A stretch of 64,000 nt of DNA from Cognatundibacterium luofuense (GCF_018139685.1 NZ_JAGSPN010000002.1:310001-374000); one strand, 5' to 3'; shown: positions 54,707 to 63,938, numbered from the stretch's first letter. The notes: generated from the letters alone by a model not told the origin. Program-made: numbers and translations.

Positions 54707-55384
54707 TTAAAAAATATCGCTGCTTGCAACCGCAATTACCTTCACCCCAAGCTTCGACGACCAAAAAGCGGGATCGCCACACTGCGATGCACTGACCGGG
54801 GCATCACTGGTCACTTGAGAAATCACACCATCTGCGCCGATACGGAGCAGCATACATGTCTGCAGATTCATACTACCCGGCACCATTTGTTTCATATAGA
54901 AGAAACGCTGATCAGCCGCGCCGTAGAAAACCGGTGAAGCCATCAACTCCTGATCCGAGTACGGGATATCCGCCTGATACTGTGAAATAACTTCGCCGTT
55001 CAGGTCGAAACGAAATTGCTCGATCCGAAACTGGTTCACATCCCGGCCGATGATCGTACAGTCGAGATGCTTTCGTCCCGGAGCCCAGTTTAACTGGCCA
55101 CCGGCACAAATATTTTTTGGTATCAGAGTGCCCGGCTGCAGAAGCTGATAACGAGGGCTTTCTGCCAGCCCAAGTGCACGTACCGGATTCAGCATCACGA
55201 CTTTATTGATATTGTTTATACGACGCCACTCTTTGCCAAACTTCAGATAAACGTCCTGCTGTCCGTTCTGCGTATTTTCTGATTTCAGCCAGTTGACGGG
55301 TTGCTTGCTGTCACCTGATCCATCACATGCACAAAGTACAATAAGTAAACAGCCTGTCATCAGAAAACGGGAAAACTTTTGCAT
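54707..55384 (-). CDS. predicted lipoprotein of unknown function
   Basis: This 225-residue protein has a lipoprotein signal (MTGCLLIVLCAC), with Cys20 as the likely acylated residue. The rest is hydrophilic with scattered aromatic residues and no recognised domain (KFGKEWRRINNINKVVMLNP; RYQLLQPGTLIPKNICAGGQ). Three further cysteines may form disulfides. It ends convergently with the solute-binding-like gene, 44 bp away, but belongs to no clear operon. Function unknown. Confidence 0.6.
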   Translation of the reverse strand: MQKFSRFLMTGCLLIVLCACDGSGDSKQPVNWLKSENTQNGQQDVYLKFGKEWRRINNINKVVMLNPVRALGLAESPRYQLLQPGTLIPKNICAGGQLNWAPGRKHLDCTIIGRDVNQFRIEQFRFDLNGEVISQYQADIPYSDQELMASPVFYGAADQRFFYMKQMVPGSMNLQTCMLLRIGADGVISQVTSDAPVSASQCGDPAFWSSKLGVKVIAVASSDIF

Positions 55385-55754
55385 TATTTTAAATTTTTAA
55401 TGGTTTAACAAAATATCCCGAAAGTACGGGCGTATCCGAGCATAACAAAGCGGAATATGTGCGAGCGGACTTAAATCATTCTCAGCACCAAAATAACAAA
55501 ACAAACTGTGTAAACGTCATGAAAACACTATGCTAGTTTCTACTTTTTTAAAATAATATTTTTCAATGTTTTTTTGACAAAGATAATACATTTTTAACAG
55601 TACAGCATACGTAAAAATACCATTTCGGAGCATTTTAACTGTGCAGCATTAAATTTCCATTGCCACGAAGAAATTTGATCAAGTAAAATCGCGGCAAATT
55701 TCTTTATGGCAATTCGCCGCCCGTATTTTCTGAACTTACTTGTCTCTGTTAAAA
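55385..55754. other. AT-rich intergenic region before the single TonB-C-domain gene
   Basis: 370 bp, strongly AT-rich at 55510-55620. TTGACA at 55574-55579 is a perfect -35 hexamer, but no matching -10 is clear. No frame with start signals apart from the gene that follows. Confidence 0.5.
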
Positions 55755-56090
55755 ATGAAAAAACTTCTGTTGATCTCCGCGCTGTCGCTGGCCTCCTCCC
55801 TGTCATTTGCGAATGAAGTTGCTCCTGTAATGGACAAACAAACCTGTGAAAAACCGGTATATCCTAAAGCTGCTCTGATAAATGAAGAGGCTGGTGCTGT
55901 TGCATTGTCTGTTCTGGTAGCACCTGACGGTAACGTTGTTGATTCCAAAATTGATAAATCCAGCGGTTCGAAAACACTGGACAAAGCCACTGTCAAAGTT
56001 TTTTCTTCGTGCAAATTTAAACCAGGCACAAAAGATGGTAAAGCTCAGCAGGCATGGGTAAAGCTCGAATACGTCTGGAGTCTTTCCTGA
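55755..56090 (+). CDS. stand-alone TonB C-terminal domain protein
   Basis: This 111-residue protein has a signal peptide (MKKLLLISALSLASSLSFA), then one TonB-C/TolA-like domain: CEKPVYPKAALINEEAGAVA, LVAPDGNVVDSKI, SSGSKTLDKATVK, SSCKFKPG. There is no membrane anchor and no proline-rich linker, so it cannot act like ordinary TonB. Two cysteines (about 60 residues apart) probably form a disulfide. It resembles each half of the two larger proteins at 60143 and 61105. Function unknown. Confidence 0.75.
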   Translation: MKKLLLISALSLASSLSFANEVAPVMDKQTCEKPVYPKAALINEEAGAVALSVLVAPDGNVVDSKIDKSSGSKTLDKATVKVFSSCKFKPGTKDGKAQQAWVKLEYVWSLS

Positions 56091-56117
56091 TCTGCTGATC
56101 CGTATTCAGCAATCGTA

Positions 56118-56143
56118 AAAAAGGATGCGCAAGCATCCTTTTT
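56118..56143 (+). terminator. terminator after the single TonB-C-domain gene
   Basis: AAAAAGGATGC (56118-56128) and GCATCCTTTTT (56133-56143) with a GCAA loop. Confidence 0.9.
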
Positions 56144-56266
56144 GCTTTAAATATACGAAAGACCCGCTTCCGGCGAAGTAGCCTGCTGTAAAAAGCCAGT
56201 TTGCTGCGTATGGTAAACTGGCGTCTTTCTGTTACAGCGCAATCTGCGCCTGAAAAGGTTTTTATC

Positions 56267-57742
56267 GTGACGACTACTCAAGAAATCAGCCAACTCTATC
56301 CCAATGCATTATGGAACTGGTTTGCGCAAATCTGTGCCATTCCACACCCGTCAAAACATGAAGCAAAGCTGAGTGAACATATTCAGCGCTGGGCTGCAGA
56401 AAAAGGCTTGCCGGTCGTCGTCGACCATGTCGGTAATTTAATTATCCGAAAACCTGCCACTGCTGGCATGGAAAACCGCAAAATTGTCGTGATTCAGGCC
56501 CATCTGGATATGGTCCCCCAGAAAAATGCTGACAAACAGCATGATTTTGTTCTGGATGCTATCGAACCACGCATCGACGGTGAATGGGTAAAAGCCAATG
56601 GCACTACACTGGGCGCAGATAACGGTATCGGTATGGCGTCAGCGCTGGCAATTCTCGGTGCAAACGATATTCCGCACGGTCCGCTGGAAGTTTTACTGAC
56701 AGTCGATGAAGAAGCCGGAATGACAGGTGCCTTCGGTTTGCAGGCCGGCATGCTGAATGCCGACATTCTGATCAACACAGACTCCGAGCAGGAAGGTGAA
56801 ATCTACATGGGTTGCGCCGGTGGTGTGGATGCAGAAATCAGGCTGCCGCTGGAAATGGAAACAGTACCGTCCGGTCTGCAGGCTTTCACCTTGTATATCA
56901 GCGGACTGAAAGGTGGTCATTCAGGCGTAAACATTCATCTCGGTCGTGGCAATGCGAATAAATTGCTGGCCCGTTTTATGGCCGGACATGCTGATGAGTT
57001 AAACATCCGTATCGCAGATATCACCGGTGGTACGCTGCGTAACGCCATTCCGCGCGAAGCGCAATGCCAGTTCCTGATTCCTTCTGCCCACATTCCCTTA
57101 CTTACCCAGCGCATTGCACAGTACGAGCAAATACTGCAAGCCGAACTCAGTCAGACTGAGCCGTCACTGAAAGTGCGTATCGAAGAAAACAAGTCCTTGC
57201 CACAGCAAGTGTTATCACTGCCTTCCCAGCAACGCTGGATTCATTTCCTGAATGCTTGTCCTAATGGTGTGATACGGATGAGCGATGACATTCCCGGCGT
57301 CACCGAAACCTCACTGAACCTCGGTGTGATCAGTATTGAAAACGGACAAGGCCGTGCGCTGTGTCTGATTCGTTCGCTGATTGACACAGGTCGTGAGCAG
57401 GTGGAAAGCATGCTGACATCCCTGAGCGCTATTGCCGGTGCAGAAATTACTTTATCCGGCTGCTACCCTGGCTGGAAACCGGACACCAGCTCACCGGTCA
57501 TGAAGATCGTGAAAGATACTTACGAAAGTATTTACCATAAAGAACCTGACATCATGGTCATTCATGCAGGCCTGGAATGCGGTCTGTTCAAAAAGCACTA
57601 TCCTGAACTCGATATGGTTTCGATAGGCCCGACCATCCGTTTCCCGCACGGACCGGATGAAATGGTGAATATCAAAACCGTTGGCCAGTACTGGGAGTTG
57701 TTACTTGCCGTTCTGGCACGCATCCCTGAAAAAACCGCCTGA
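56267..57742 (+). CDS. pepD: M20 family aminoacyl-histidine dipeptidase
   Basis: This 491-residue cytoplasmic peptidase cleaves Xaa-His and other dipeptides. Metal-site segments are VVIQAHLDMVPQKN, GADNGIGMASALAI, TVDEEAGMTGAFGL and INTDSEQEGEI, with the C-terminal IHAGLECGLFKK and SIGPTIRFPHGPDE. GTG at 56267 (VTTTQEISQLYP) is taken as the start: AAAGG stands before it and the length matches E. coli PepD. The in-frame ATG at 56201 overlaps the leader. No neighbour suggests a special role. Confidence 0.93.
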   Translation: MTTTQEISQLYPNALWNWFAQICAIPHPSKHEAKLSEHIQRWAAEKGLPVVVDHVGNLIIRKPATAGMENRKIVVIQAHLDMVPQKNADKQHDFVLDAIEPRIDGEWVKANGTTLGADNGIGMASALAILGANDIPHGPLEVLLTVDEEAGMTGAFGLQAGMLNADILINTDSEQEGEIYMGCAGGVDAEIRLPLEMETVPSGLQAFTLYISGLKGGHSGVNIHLGRGNANKLLARFMAGHADELNIRIADITGGTLRNAIPREAQCQFLIPSAHIPLLTQRIAQYEQILQAELSQTEPSLKVRIEENKSLPQQVLSLPSQQRWIHFLNACPNGVIRMSDDIPGVTETSLNLGVISIENGQGRALCLIRSLIDTGREQVESMLTSLSAIAGAEITLSGCYPGWKPDTSSPVMKIVKDTYESIYHKEPDIMVIHAGLECGLFKKHYPELDMVSIGPTIRFPHGPDEMVNIKTVGQYWELLLAVLARIPEKTA

Positions 57743-57814
57743 TATGTGTTCCCGGTGGTCAGCTGGTTCTGACCACCATATACCGGTCTGACATATCTGA
57801 AATCCTATTCCATC

Positions 57815-58213
57815 ATGATCATGTCGCGCTCTCGTCTCATATTACCCCTCATCACTGGTTTCCTCATGTCGCAGTCTGCCGCAGCTTCAGCCGCGACACA
57901 GACTCCCGGTGAACGTCAGTTTCAGCGTTGCATTAACTGCCACCAGATCGGCCCGTCTGCGCGACACGGGTTCGGACCCTCACTGACAGGGGTTCTCGGC
58001 AGACAAGCCGGTAGCGCCAGCGGCTATAACTTTTCAGCTGCCATGAAAAACAGCAGGATCGTATGGGATGAAAAAACGCTGACCGCATTTCTGAAGAATC
58101 CGGACGGCGTCGTACCGGGCACCCGTATGCGTTTATGGGGTTACAACGATGAGCAGCAGATCCGCGATCTGATCGCCTATCTGAAATCCAATCCTGCACC
58201 GGCATCGCGCTGA
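57815..58213 (+). CDS. class I cytochrome c
   Basis: This 132-residue protein has a signal peptide, then the haem site CINCH (C39, C42, H43), GFGPSLTGVLGRQAG and the axial methionine region GTRMRLWG (M105). It resembles cytochrome c2/mitochondrial-type electron carriers of the periplasm. Partner oxidase or reductase genes are not in the window. A second ATG two codons later is an equal start. Confidence 0.88.
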   Translation: MIMSRSRLILPLITGFLMSQSAAASAATQTPGERQFQRCINCHQIGPSARHGFGPSLTGVLGRQAGSASGYNFSAAMKNSRIVWDEKTLTAFLKNPDGVVPGTRMRLWGYNDEQQIRDLIAYLKSNPAPASR

Positions 58214-58222
58214 ATAAAAAAG

Positions 58223-58251
58223 CCCCGGCTGCTCTGATCAGACAACCGGGG
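58223..58251 (-). terminator. terminator for the beta-barrel gene
   Basis: Read on the minus strand, CCCCGG (58246-58251) pairs with CCGGGG (58223-58228) around an inner TCTGATCAGA palindrome, then CTTTTTTATT. Confidence 0.8.
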
Positions 58252-58311
58252 GAGGGAGAACCCTGTACCGGGGAAGTACAGGGAGAGTGTGAGACAGAGA
58301 AGACTTCAGAT

Positions 58312-58902
58312 TCAGAAGTGATATTGCATACCGACGTTCAGATTACGGACAGTTTCCTTTTCGTCGCCGAATTTGACTTTACGGGTTTCAAATTCCGCAC
58401 GTAATGCCAGTTCTTTGGTCAGTTTGTAATTCAGGCCCAGACCCCAGACTGGTTGTGTAGAGCTGGTACTGGTCGATGTCATAACAGATGCTGTCGGGTT
58501 AACCGCCCACATATCACCTTCAGCCTTGACGCTGGCAATACCCAGTTTGGCGAAACCGGATAACTCAGAAGTAAATTGCTGATTTGCTACAGCAGCCAGT
58601 TCAAAAGAGCTGGACTTGACCTGCATCCTGGCGGAAGTACTGCTTGCTGTATCATATAAGTCCGCTTTCGTTTTACCCAGATTTGAGTAACTGGCTTCTA
58701 CAGCGAAATTCGGGTGAAACTGATAGCCGCCAAATAACTTGTACGAGGTTGCGTCATTGCTGCAACTGATAGTACCTGAGCAGTCAGCGGACAATTGAGA
58801 GCGGCCGATACTTGCACCACCGTATACCTGCGCAGATGCAGCGGCACTCAGTGCCAGACCAGCAACAACCAGACTTGCTTTCATCAGCTTACTTTTCAGC
58901 AT
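58312..58902 (-). CDS. small outer-membrane beta-barrel protein
   Basis: This 196-residue protein has a signal peptide (ending ASAQV) and an eight-strand-like pattern of alternating residues: YKLFGGYQFHPNFAVEASY, SSFELAAVANQQF, VWGLGLNYKLTKELALRAEF. The last residue is phenylalanine, as usual for barrel insertion. It fits the OmpA-like/OmpX transmembrane family (OMP_b-brl). No periplasmic OmpA domain is present. AAAGGAATGCAAA precedes the ATG. Function unknown. Confidence 0.8.
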   Translation of the reverse strand: MLKSKLMKASLVVAGLALSAAASAQVYGGASIGRSQLSADCSGTISCSNDATSYKLFGGYQFHPNFAVEASYSNLGKTKADLYDTASSTSARMQVKSSSFELAAVANQQFTSELSGFAKLGIASVKAEGDMWAVNPTASVMTSTSTSSTQPVWGLGLNYKLTKELALRAEFETRKVKFGDEKETVRNLNVGMQYHF

Positions 58903-59254
58903 TTTGCATTCCTTTAATCAGGTTAAACATCATCGTGACCTTGCGGCTTGTTCCGCTTGCAGTGCAGCGATGAGGCAAGTTTTGCAAATGGCATCCGGGA
59001 TGACCAGCAGTCTGTAAAAAGTGGCATTTGGAACACGCAGAGGTATCAAATTTCAAAACCAAATCTATGTTACACGCTGAAAAATACTGATATTTAATCC
59101 CCTATCGATGACATGAAATAAAAAAACTGCCACAGGATTGACGTTATCAGATCAACTATGCAAACTTGCAAAAGTTCTTTCTGCACCACCGAAATGCATT
59201 GCACAGCCCGGTTTGCCGAAATCCGGTTCGTTCAATCCTGACTCGCGAGACACT
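58903..59254. other. intergenic region before the HPt gene
   Basis: About 350 bp between divergent genes. No convincing gene; the HPt frame continues upstream to a TTG at 59138, but the ATG at 59255 is preferred. No clear promoter was found by eye. Confidence 0.45.
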
Positions 59255-60016
59255 ATGCAAAATGCCCAGGCGTTGCTCGAAGCACTCCGTCAGAGTTATA
59301 TCCGCGACCTTCCCTCACAACTGGATGAACTGGAATCCCTGATTCTGCAACGCAGTCCGGACGACAAGCTTGAACGCTGGCAAGAGCTGTACCGCCGTGT
59401 ACACAGCCTGAAGGGAAGCGGCGGCACATATGGTTTGCACGCTGTTTCCGATATTTGTCATCCGTTTGAAGATCTGATTGCGTCGTACCTGAGCACATCT
59501 GAACCCCACCCGCCCGCACTGACAGACTTTGCGTTGCGTTATCTGGATTTGCTGCGCGAAACCACACTGCATTACCAGCAACAACAGCCTGTGGATGAGT
59601 TGCTGCCACAGCGCTTGCAAACTTTGAATAATGCAATCAGTGCCACTCAGCACTCTGCCCTGATCGTCGAGAATTCGGATGTCGTGATTCAACTCATCAG
59701 CGAGGTACTCAGCCACTTCCGTTTCCGTGCAGAGGTCGCCAGAGACGGTTATCTGGCGCTGGGCAGGGTATTATCCGGTTCATTTGATCTGGTGATTACC
59801 GGCATGGAAACGGGGCGTTTAAACGGCTTTGCGATGATCAGCGCCGCACATCTGGCCGAAAGCCGCAGGCAATCCACCCGCTTCGTACTGGTCACCGCTT
59901 CCGGTTTTAATACACCGCTGCCGGAGGGTGATGCAGTCTTTCACAAAGATTCATTATTGCGCGAAAACCTTTTCCGGCATCTGCGCGATCTGACGCTGAC
60001 CAAAATCAGTCACTGA
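59255..60016 (+). CDS. HPt domain protein with degenerate receiver
   Basis: This 253-residue protein has an N-terminal histidine-phosphotransfer domain with phospho-histidine H50 in RRVHSLKGSGGTYG, followed by a receiver-like domain (residues about 134-245). In the receiver the phospho-acceptor aspartate is Gly183 (DLVITGMETG) and the acidic pair is E139/N140; only the threonine and Lys231 remain. So the HPt part can probably take phosphate, but the receiver cannot. It likely acts as a phosphorelay partner or sink with a binding-only second domain. Kinase partner not adjacent. Start: ATG at 59255; earlier TTG possible. Confidence 0.82.
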   Translation: MQNAQALLEALRQSYIRDLPSQLDELESLILQRSPDDKLERWQELYRRVHSLKGSGGTYGLHAVSDICHPFEDLIASYLSTSEPHPPALTDFALRYLDLLRETTLHYQQQQPVDELLPQRLQTLNNAISATQHSALIVENSDVVIQLISEVLSHFRFRAEVARDGYLALGRVLSGSFDLVITGMETGRLNGFAMISAAHLAESRRQSTRFVLVTASGFNTPLPEGDAVFHKDSLLRENLFRHLRDLTLTKISH

Positions 60017-60142
60017 CACTCAAAAAAATTAATTGATATTAAATGCAATACGCATATTAAAAAGGTAAAATGCCAGATGCTGCCATCATCCGAACCGGAT
60101 GGAGAATGACCGAAGCGCTTCATTTTTCTTTTGCCATTGATA

Positions 60143-60820
60143 ATGCGTACCCTCTTTATTTCTGTTTTTCTGCTGATTAACAGCCTGACTTCATCTGCCG
60201 TCGCTGCTGACAACCCGAATGAACATCCTTTACCGTCTGATCTGCGGGTTTCCTTCAAACAGTGCAGCCAACCTGCTTACCCGAGATCTGCCGGACGTAA
60301 CCTGAAGAGTGGCGATACGCTGATAACAACACTGACCGATGCCGATGGCAAAGTGGTTTCCGTAGACGTTGTACGCAGCAGTGGCTGGCGAACACTGGAT
60401 TTTGCGGTTGCGCGCGCCGTCATGGGCTGCAAAATTACCAACCTTGCCCCTGGCAGAGCGATCAAGGCCGGGCTCACCTTCCGTTGGATGATTGAAGACG
60501 CTGATTTCTTTTACTTTGAACCAGCCAAACTACTCGCCGCAAGCTGCCCTGCCTCCGACTTACTGCGCATCCCCGGCGATGATGAGCCTGGCCTCGGAAT
60601 TGTGATCGGTGCGGTCGTCACCAAAAAAGGACTCGTATCCTATCACTCTGTTGAATGGGCAGACGACGATGATGCACTGACGCAGGAAGCCGTGCGCATT
60701 GTCAAAGCCTGCAAATTTGAACCGGGGGCTAACAGTCATGGCATCCTGGAAACCACTGTTGCCATTCGCCTGCTACCGAAAAAATCTGCAGCAACCGCTA
60801 TCGTTAAAGCTGCTCAGTAA
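60143..60820 (+). CDS. tandem TonB C-terminal domain protein 1
   Basis: This 225-residue protein has a signal peptide (ending SAVAAD) and two TonB-C-like units. The first is KQCSQPAYPRSAGRNLKSGD to AVMGCKITNLAPG. The second, more divergent, is ASCPASDLLRIPGDDEPGLG to IVKACKFEPG. Each has a cysteine near its start and another near its end. No anchor or linker. It is a close relative of the gene at 61105. ATG at 60143 is used; a TTG four codons earlier is in frame. Confidence 0.75.
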   Translation: MRTLFISVFLLINSLTSSAVAADNPNEHPLPSDLRVSFKQCSQPAYPRSAGRNLKSGDTLITTLTDADGKVVSVDVVRSSGWRTLDFAVARAVMGCKITNLAPGRAIKAGLTFRWMIEDADFFYFEPAKLLAASCPASDLLRIPGDDEPGLGIVIGAVVTKKGLVSYHSVEWADDDDALTQEAVRIVKACKFEPGANSHGILETTVAIRLLPKKSAATAIVKAAQ

Positions 60821-60834
60821 GCCTTACCGCTCCC

Positions 60835-60869
60835 AAACCGGAACTGCCCCGAACGGGATGTTCCGGTTT
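60835..60869 (+). terminator. hairpin after the first tandem TonB-C gene
   Basis: AAACCGGAAC (60835-60844) and GTTCCGGTTT (60860-60869) form a 10-bp stem with an inner CCCC/GGG pair. The T-run is weak, so termination may be incomplete. Confidence 0.6.
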
Positions 60870-61104
60870 CTATTGCAGCACAGCGCCCGCTCTCCCTTCC
60901 TGCGCTAAACGCCGTTACTTTTTGCCGTTTTTTGGACAAATTACGACAGCACGCAATCGTTTTCGCCGATTGTCATGCAAACTTCATATCGGTTCGGTAT
61001 ATTCGCTGTCCATTCCCCTTTCTCATCTGATCTGCCGGAAATATCTGACGTTCTGATGCGCAATCGTTTGCTTACCGGGGTTTGAACCAGTTTAAGGACA
61101 GAAC

Positions 61105-61767
61105 ATGAAATTTCCTCTGATAAGCAGTCTTCTCTATCTCGCCATCAGCGCAGCACCGGTACAAGCACAGGAAGCGCCGGCGGAACAGGATCTTTTTCTG
61201 AGCAAGAAAGATATTCTGCAACATTGCCTGCAACCCAAATATCCACCGGCAGCCATGCGTAACCGTTTTCACGGCACAGCGCATGTTGCGATGACGATCA
61301 ATGAAAAAGGCGAAGTCGAAGCAGTGGATTTCCGTCGCAGCAGCGGCTGGTGGTTGCTGGATCAGGCCACAGCCAAAGCACTGATCGGTTGCAAGCTGCT
61401 GGATCAGCCGCCGGCGAAAAAAGTCGTTGCCACTGCGCGTTACAGCTGGAACCTCGATGAAAAACTGCGTTATGACAACGATCCAGTGATTCGTCCGGAA
61501 ACCTGTCCGGAATCCGACAAAGTGCGTCTGGCTGGTGAAACAGAAGGCGGGCTGGGTATCGTGGTCGGTACGCTGGTGTCACGCGAAGGTCAGGTCAAAC
61601 AAGCCTCTCTGGAATGGGCCAGCGGCGATGCCGATACCGATATGGCCGCCGTCAATTTTGTGAAGGCTTGCCAGTTCAACCCGGCCACGATTCAGGATAA
61701 AGCCTACAACGCACCTGCATCGGTACGCTTGCTGGAAAAGAAAGCAGCGCCAGCCAAAGCACAGTAA
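61105..61767 (+). CDS. tandem TonB C-terminal domain protein 2
   Basis: This 220-residue protein has a signal peptide (ending PVQAQ) and two TonB-C-like units: QHCLQPKYPPAAMRNRFHG to ALIGCKLLDQPP, and PETCPESDKVRLAGETEGGLG to FVKACQFNP. Cysteine positions match those in the protein at 60143. It has no anchor, and a short Lys/Ala tail. The two genes are probable duplicates 284 bp apart. GGACAG precedes the ATG. Function unknown; a periplasmic role with TonB-dependent receptors or Tol-Pal is possible. Confidence 0.75.
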   Translation: MKFPLISSLLYLAISAAPVQAQEAPAEQDLFLSKKDILQHCLQPKYPPAAMRNRFHGTAHVAMTINEKGEVEAVDFRRSSGWWLLDQATAKALIGCKLLDQPPAKKVVATARYSWNLDEKLRYDNDPVIRPETCPESDKVRLAGETEGGLGIVVGTLVSREGQVKQASLEWASGDADTDMAAVNFVKACQFNPATIQDKAYNAPASVRLLEKKAAPAKAQ

Positions 61768-62169
61768 AACCCGCCGGTGACGGCATCCGGTCGCAGCATC
61801 TTCCACGTCTGGTAAATGCTGCGATCCTGCTTTTCTGCCAGCGCCGACACCTGACCACTGTGCGATTTTCGTCATTTGTGTTTTACGGACGTCCGGACTT
61901 TCTGCCGACGACAAGCAGATCGCTATGCAGAACACCGCATTTGGGCCTGTTTTGGTACTCAACCGGCTCTGTAAGGCTCCTGACAGATGTTCGGAGCCAT
62001 CCTCCCGCCAGCCCCGCCTGCACTGACCAACGCAAGCCTCGCGCTGTTACTTTTTCCGTACTGCAATTTCGGGCAGAGAGCGGCATAATAGCGGACTTTC
62101 TTTCGCGGAAAATCCGCCTGTTGTGCTGACGGTGTGTTGCATGACATCCGGCACTCCTTCTCTGCCGCC
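61768..62169. other. intergenic region with repeat copy C
   Basis: About 400 bp between two plus-strand genes. It contains repeat copy C (61856-61947). The rest shows no convincing gene. The MFS frame extends upstream to a GTG at 62134, which is not preferred. Confidence 0.6.
61856..61947 (+). repeat. dispersed intergenic repeat, copy C
   Basis: It shares TTTTCGTCAT, GACTTTCTGCCGACGAC and AACACCGCATTT with copies A and B and has the palindrome CGGACGTCCG just before the core. Several bases in the middle differ (AAGCAGATCGCTATGCAG). Confidence 0.8.
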
Positions 62170-63420
62170 ATGCGCTTCTCTTCACAGTTTTCTTCGCGTA
62201 CCCACGCGAACCTGATCTACACCGGTGTGGCGATTGCCTCCGGTGGCGTCGCGCTGTACACGCCGCTGATCGTCTCGCAAACCGGCCTGAAATTTTCCGG
62301 TTTCTGGGCTGCATCGATTCTGTTCGGCCTGAATCTGGGGCGCGTTGCCGGTGCATGGCTGGGTACGCGTTTTCCGGCGATTGCGAATCATCCTTTTTCT
62401 GTCTCCGGCAATATTCTGCTCGAAGGCATTGCGCTGTATTGTCTGGCTTTTCTGGATCAGGCCTGGGCGCTGGCCTTGTTTGCCACGATTGCGGGGCTGG
62501 GTAGCGGATTGTCATTTCCCGGTCTGAAATTCTTTCTGCTGAAACTGCGCGATCTCGATCAGTCTGCACTGTTCGCACGCTTGTCGATGTCGATACGGCT
62601 GGGGCTGGTCGCCGGTTATTTACTGGCTGGATGGATTCCGCATGAGACCATGCAACTGGTGTTTCTGATCGTGCTGCTGACGTTCACGGGCTACGGGATA
62701 CTGATGCTGATTGCGATGCGCGGCATCGTCATCAAAGAACAACAGGCAGCAGACCCCGAAAGCCTGCACGGGCATGCCGCTCAGCAAGTCCATGCCCGCT
62801 TCCATCCGCGACAGCTGAACCAGCAGGCGGAACTGCCATGGCTGTTTTATATCTCGAATGCGGTGTTCTGGTGTCTGGCAATGCAGCCGAATATCAGCCT
62901 CAGCCTGCATATTCCGCACTTCACCCCGTCGATTCCGGTATCCACGCCATTCTGGGTCGGGGCGCTGGTGATTATCGCGCTGCAAATGCCGGTCTCGAAA
63001 CTGGCAGTGCGGGATCAGGATCATTTCCGTTTCCTGCGCTTCGGGTATCTCGGATTATTTGCCGGATTTGCGACGCTGGTGTGCTTTCCGCAATCGGCTG
63101 CCGCCGTGATTGCTGCCGCCGTTCTGATTTCTTTCGGGCAGATTTTCTACGGCCCGTCGCTGGATGTGCTGACCGCCCGCTTCGCCGATAAAACCAATGC
63201 GGATACCGGCCGCTTAATGTCACGCCAGATGCTGTATCAGAGCAGTGGCAGCATGGCGGGCAGTTTATCCGGCGGTATCCTGTTCGATCTGGCGCAGCGT
63301 CTGCAGTTACCGGTACTGAACTGGGCTGCGCTGGCTGTGCTGGCACTGGTCATGTGCTGGTACAGTTACCGCACAATTCCCGCGCTGTACAAGCAAGCGG
63401 TACACAGTCAGCGTCAGTGA
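62170..63420 (+). CDS. MFS transporter
   Basis: This 416-residue protein has twelve hydrophobic segments with a central loop (residues about 195-235: QQAADPESLHGHAAQQVHARF). The N-terminal half has GFWAASILFGLNLGRVAGAWLG, where GRVAG resembles MFS motif A. It is a secondary exporter or importer of unknown substrate. ATG at 62170 is chosen. It overlaps the end of the convergent PilZ gene by 7 bp. Confidence 0.85.
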   Translation: MRFSSQFSSRTHANLIYTGVAIASGGVALYTPLIVSQTGLKFSGFWAASILFGLNLGRVAGAWLGTRFPAIANHPFSVSGNILLEGIALYCLAFLDQAWALALFATIAGLGSGLSFPGLKFFLLKLRDLDQSALFARLSMSIRLGLVAGYLLAGWIPHETMQLVFLIVLLTFTGYGILMLIAMRGIVIKEQQAADPESLHGHAAQQVHARFHPRQLNQQAELPWLFYISNAVFWCLAMQPNISLSLHIPHFTPSIPVSTPFWVGALVIIALQMPVSKLAVRDQDHFRFLRFGYLGLFAGFATLVCFPQSAAAVIAAAVLISFGQIFYGPSLDVLTARFADKTNADTGRLMSRQMLYQSSGSMAGSLSGGILFDLAQRLQLPVLNWAALAVLALVMCWYSYRTIPALYKQAVHSQRQ

Positions 63421-63830
63421 TGGCACTGAAATACCGGTGTCAGCTGGCAGCGCAACACTTGCTGCGGCTGATCCGCAATTAAGGCCTGCAGCAAACCGGC
63501 AGCGCCTTCCTGCGCATGATGAAAACGAAAACCGGTACGTGCATACAAACTTTCATGCTGCGCAGACCAGACATAATCCAGACGCACTGCCGGCAACTGC
63601 ATGCGCTCACCTGCAGTATCCAGCAAATGCAGCATCCATGCTGACGATTGCGGACGATCTTCCCAGACCGTCATCACCTGTACACCGGACTCACTGATAT
63701 CCACAATCAACCCCGTTACGGCATCATCCTGTGGCTGTTTGTTGAATACCCACACCGGCACAAACTCGCGGTCACGGGTTAAACGAAAGAATTGCACACG
63801 CTGAAACTGCCTTTTTTCTGCTGTATTCAT
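63414..63830 (-). CDS. PilZ domain protein
   Basis: This 138-residue protein has the cyclic-di-GMP motif RxxxR (R7-Q-F-Q-R11) and DxSxxG (D44-I-S-E-S-G49) in the usual order. It probably binds cyclic-di-GMP and passes the signal to a partner. It is encoded convergently with the MFS gene, away from the diguanylate cyclase at 40608. An in-frame TTG lies two codons before the ATG. Confidence 0.85.
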   Translation of the reverse strand: MNTAEKRQFQRVQFFRLTRDREFVPVWVFNKQPQDDAVTGLIVDISESGVQVMTVWEDRPQSSAWMLHLLDTAGERMQLPAVRLDYVWSAQHESLYARTGFRFHHAQEGAAGLLQALIADQPQQVLRCQLTPVFQCHH

Positions 63831-63938
63831 ACACAAAATGTAAAAACGGATGGCAAAAGTGCCGAAAATCGGCGCTGTCAGTTAACTGTCAAGAATGCCC
63901 GTTACAATAGCGCCGGAGAATGGTTCGATACCATAAGT

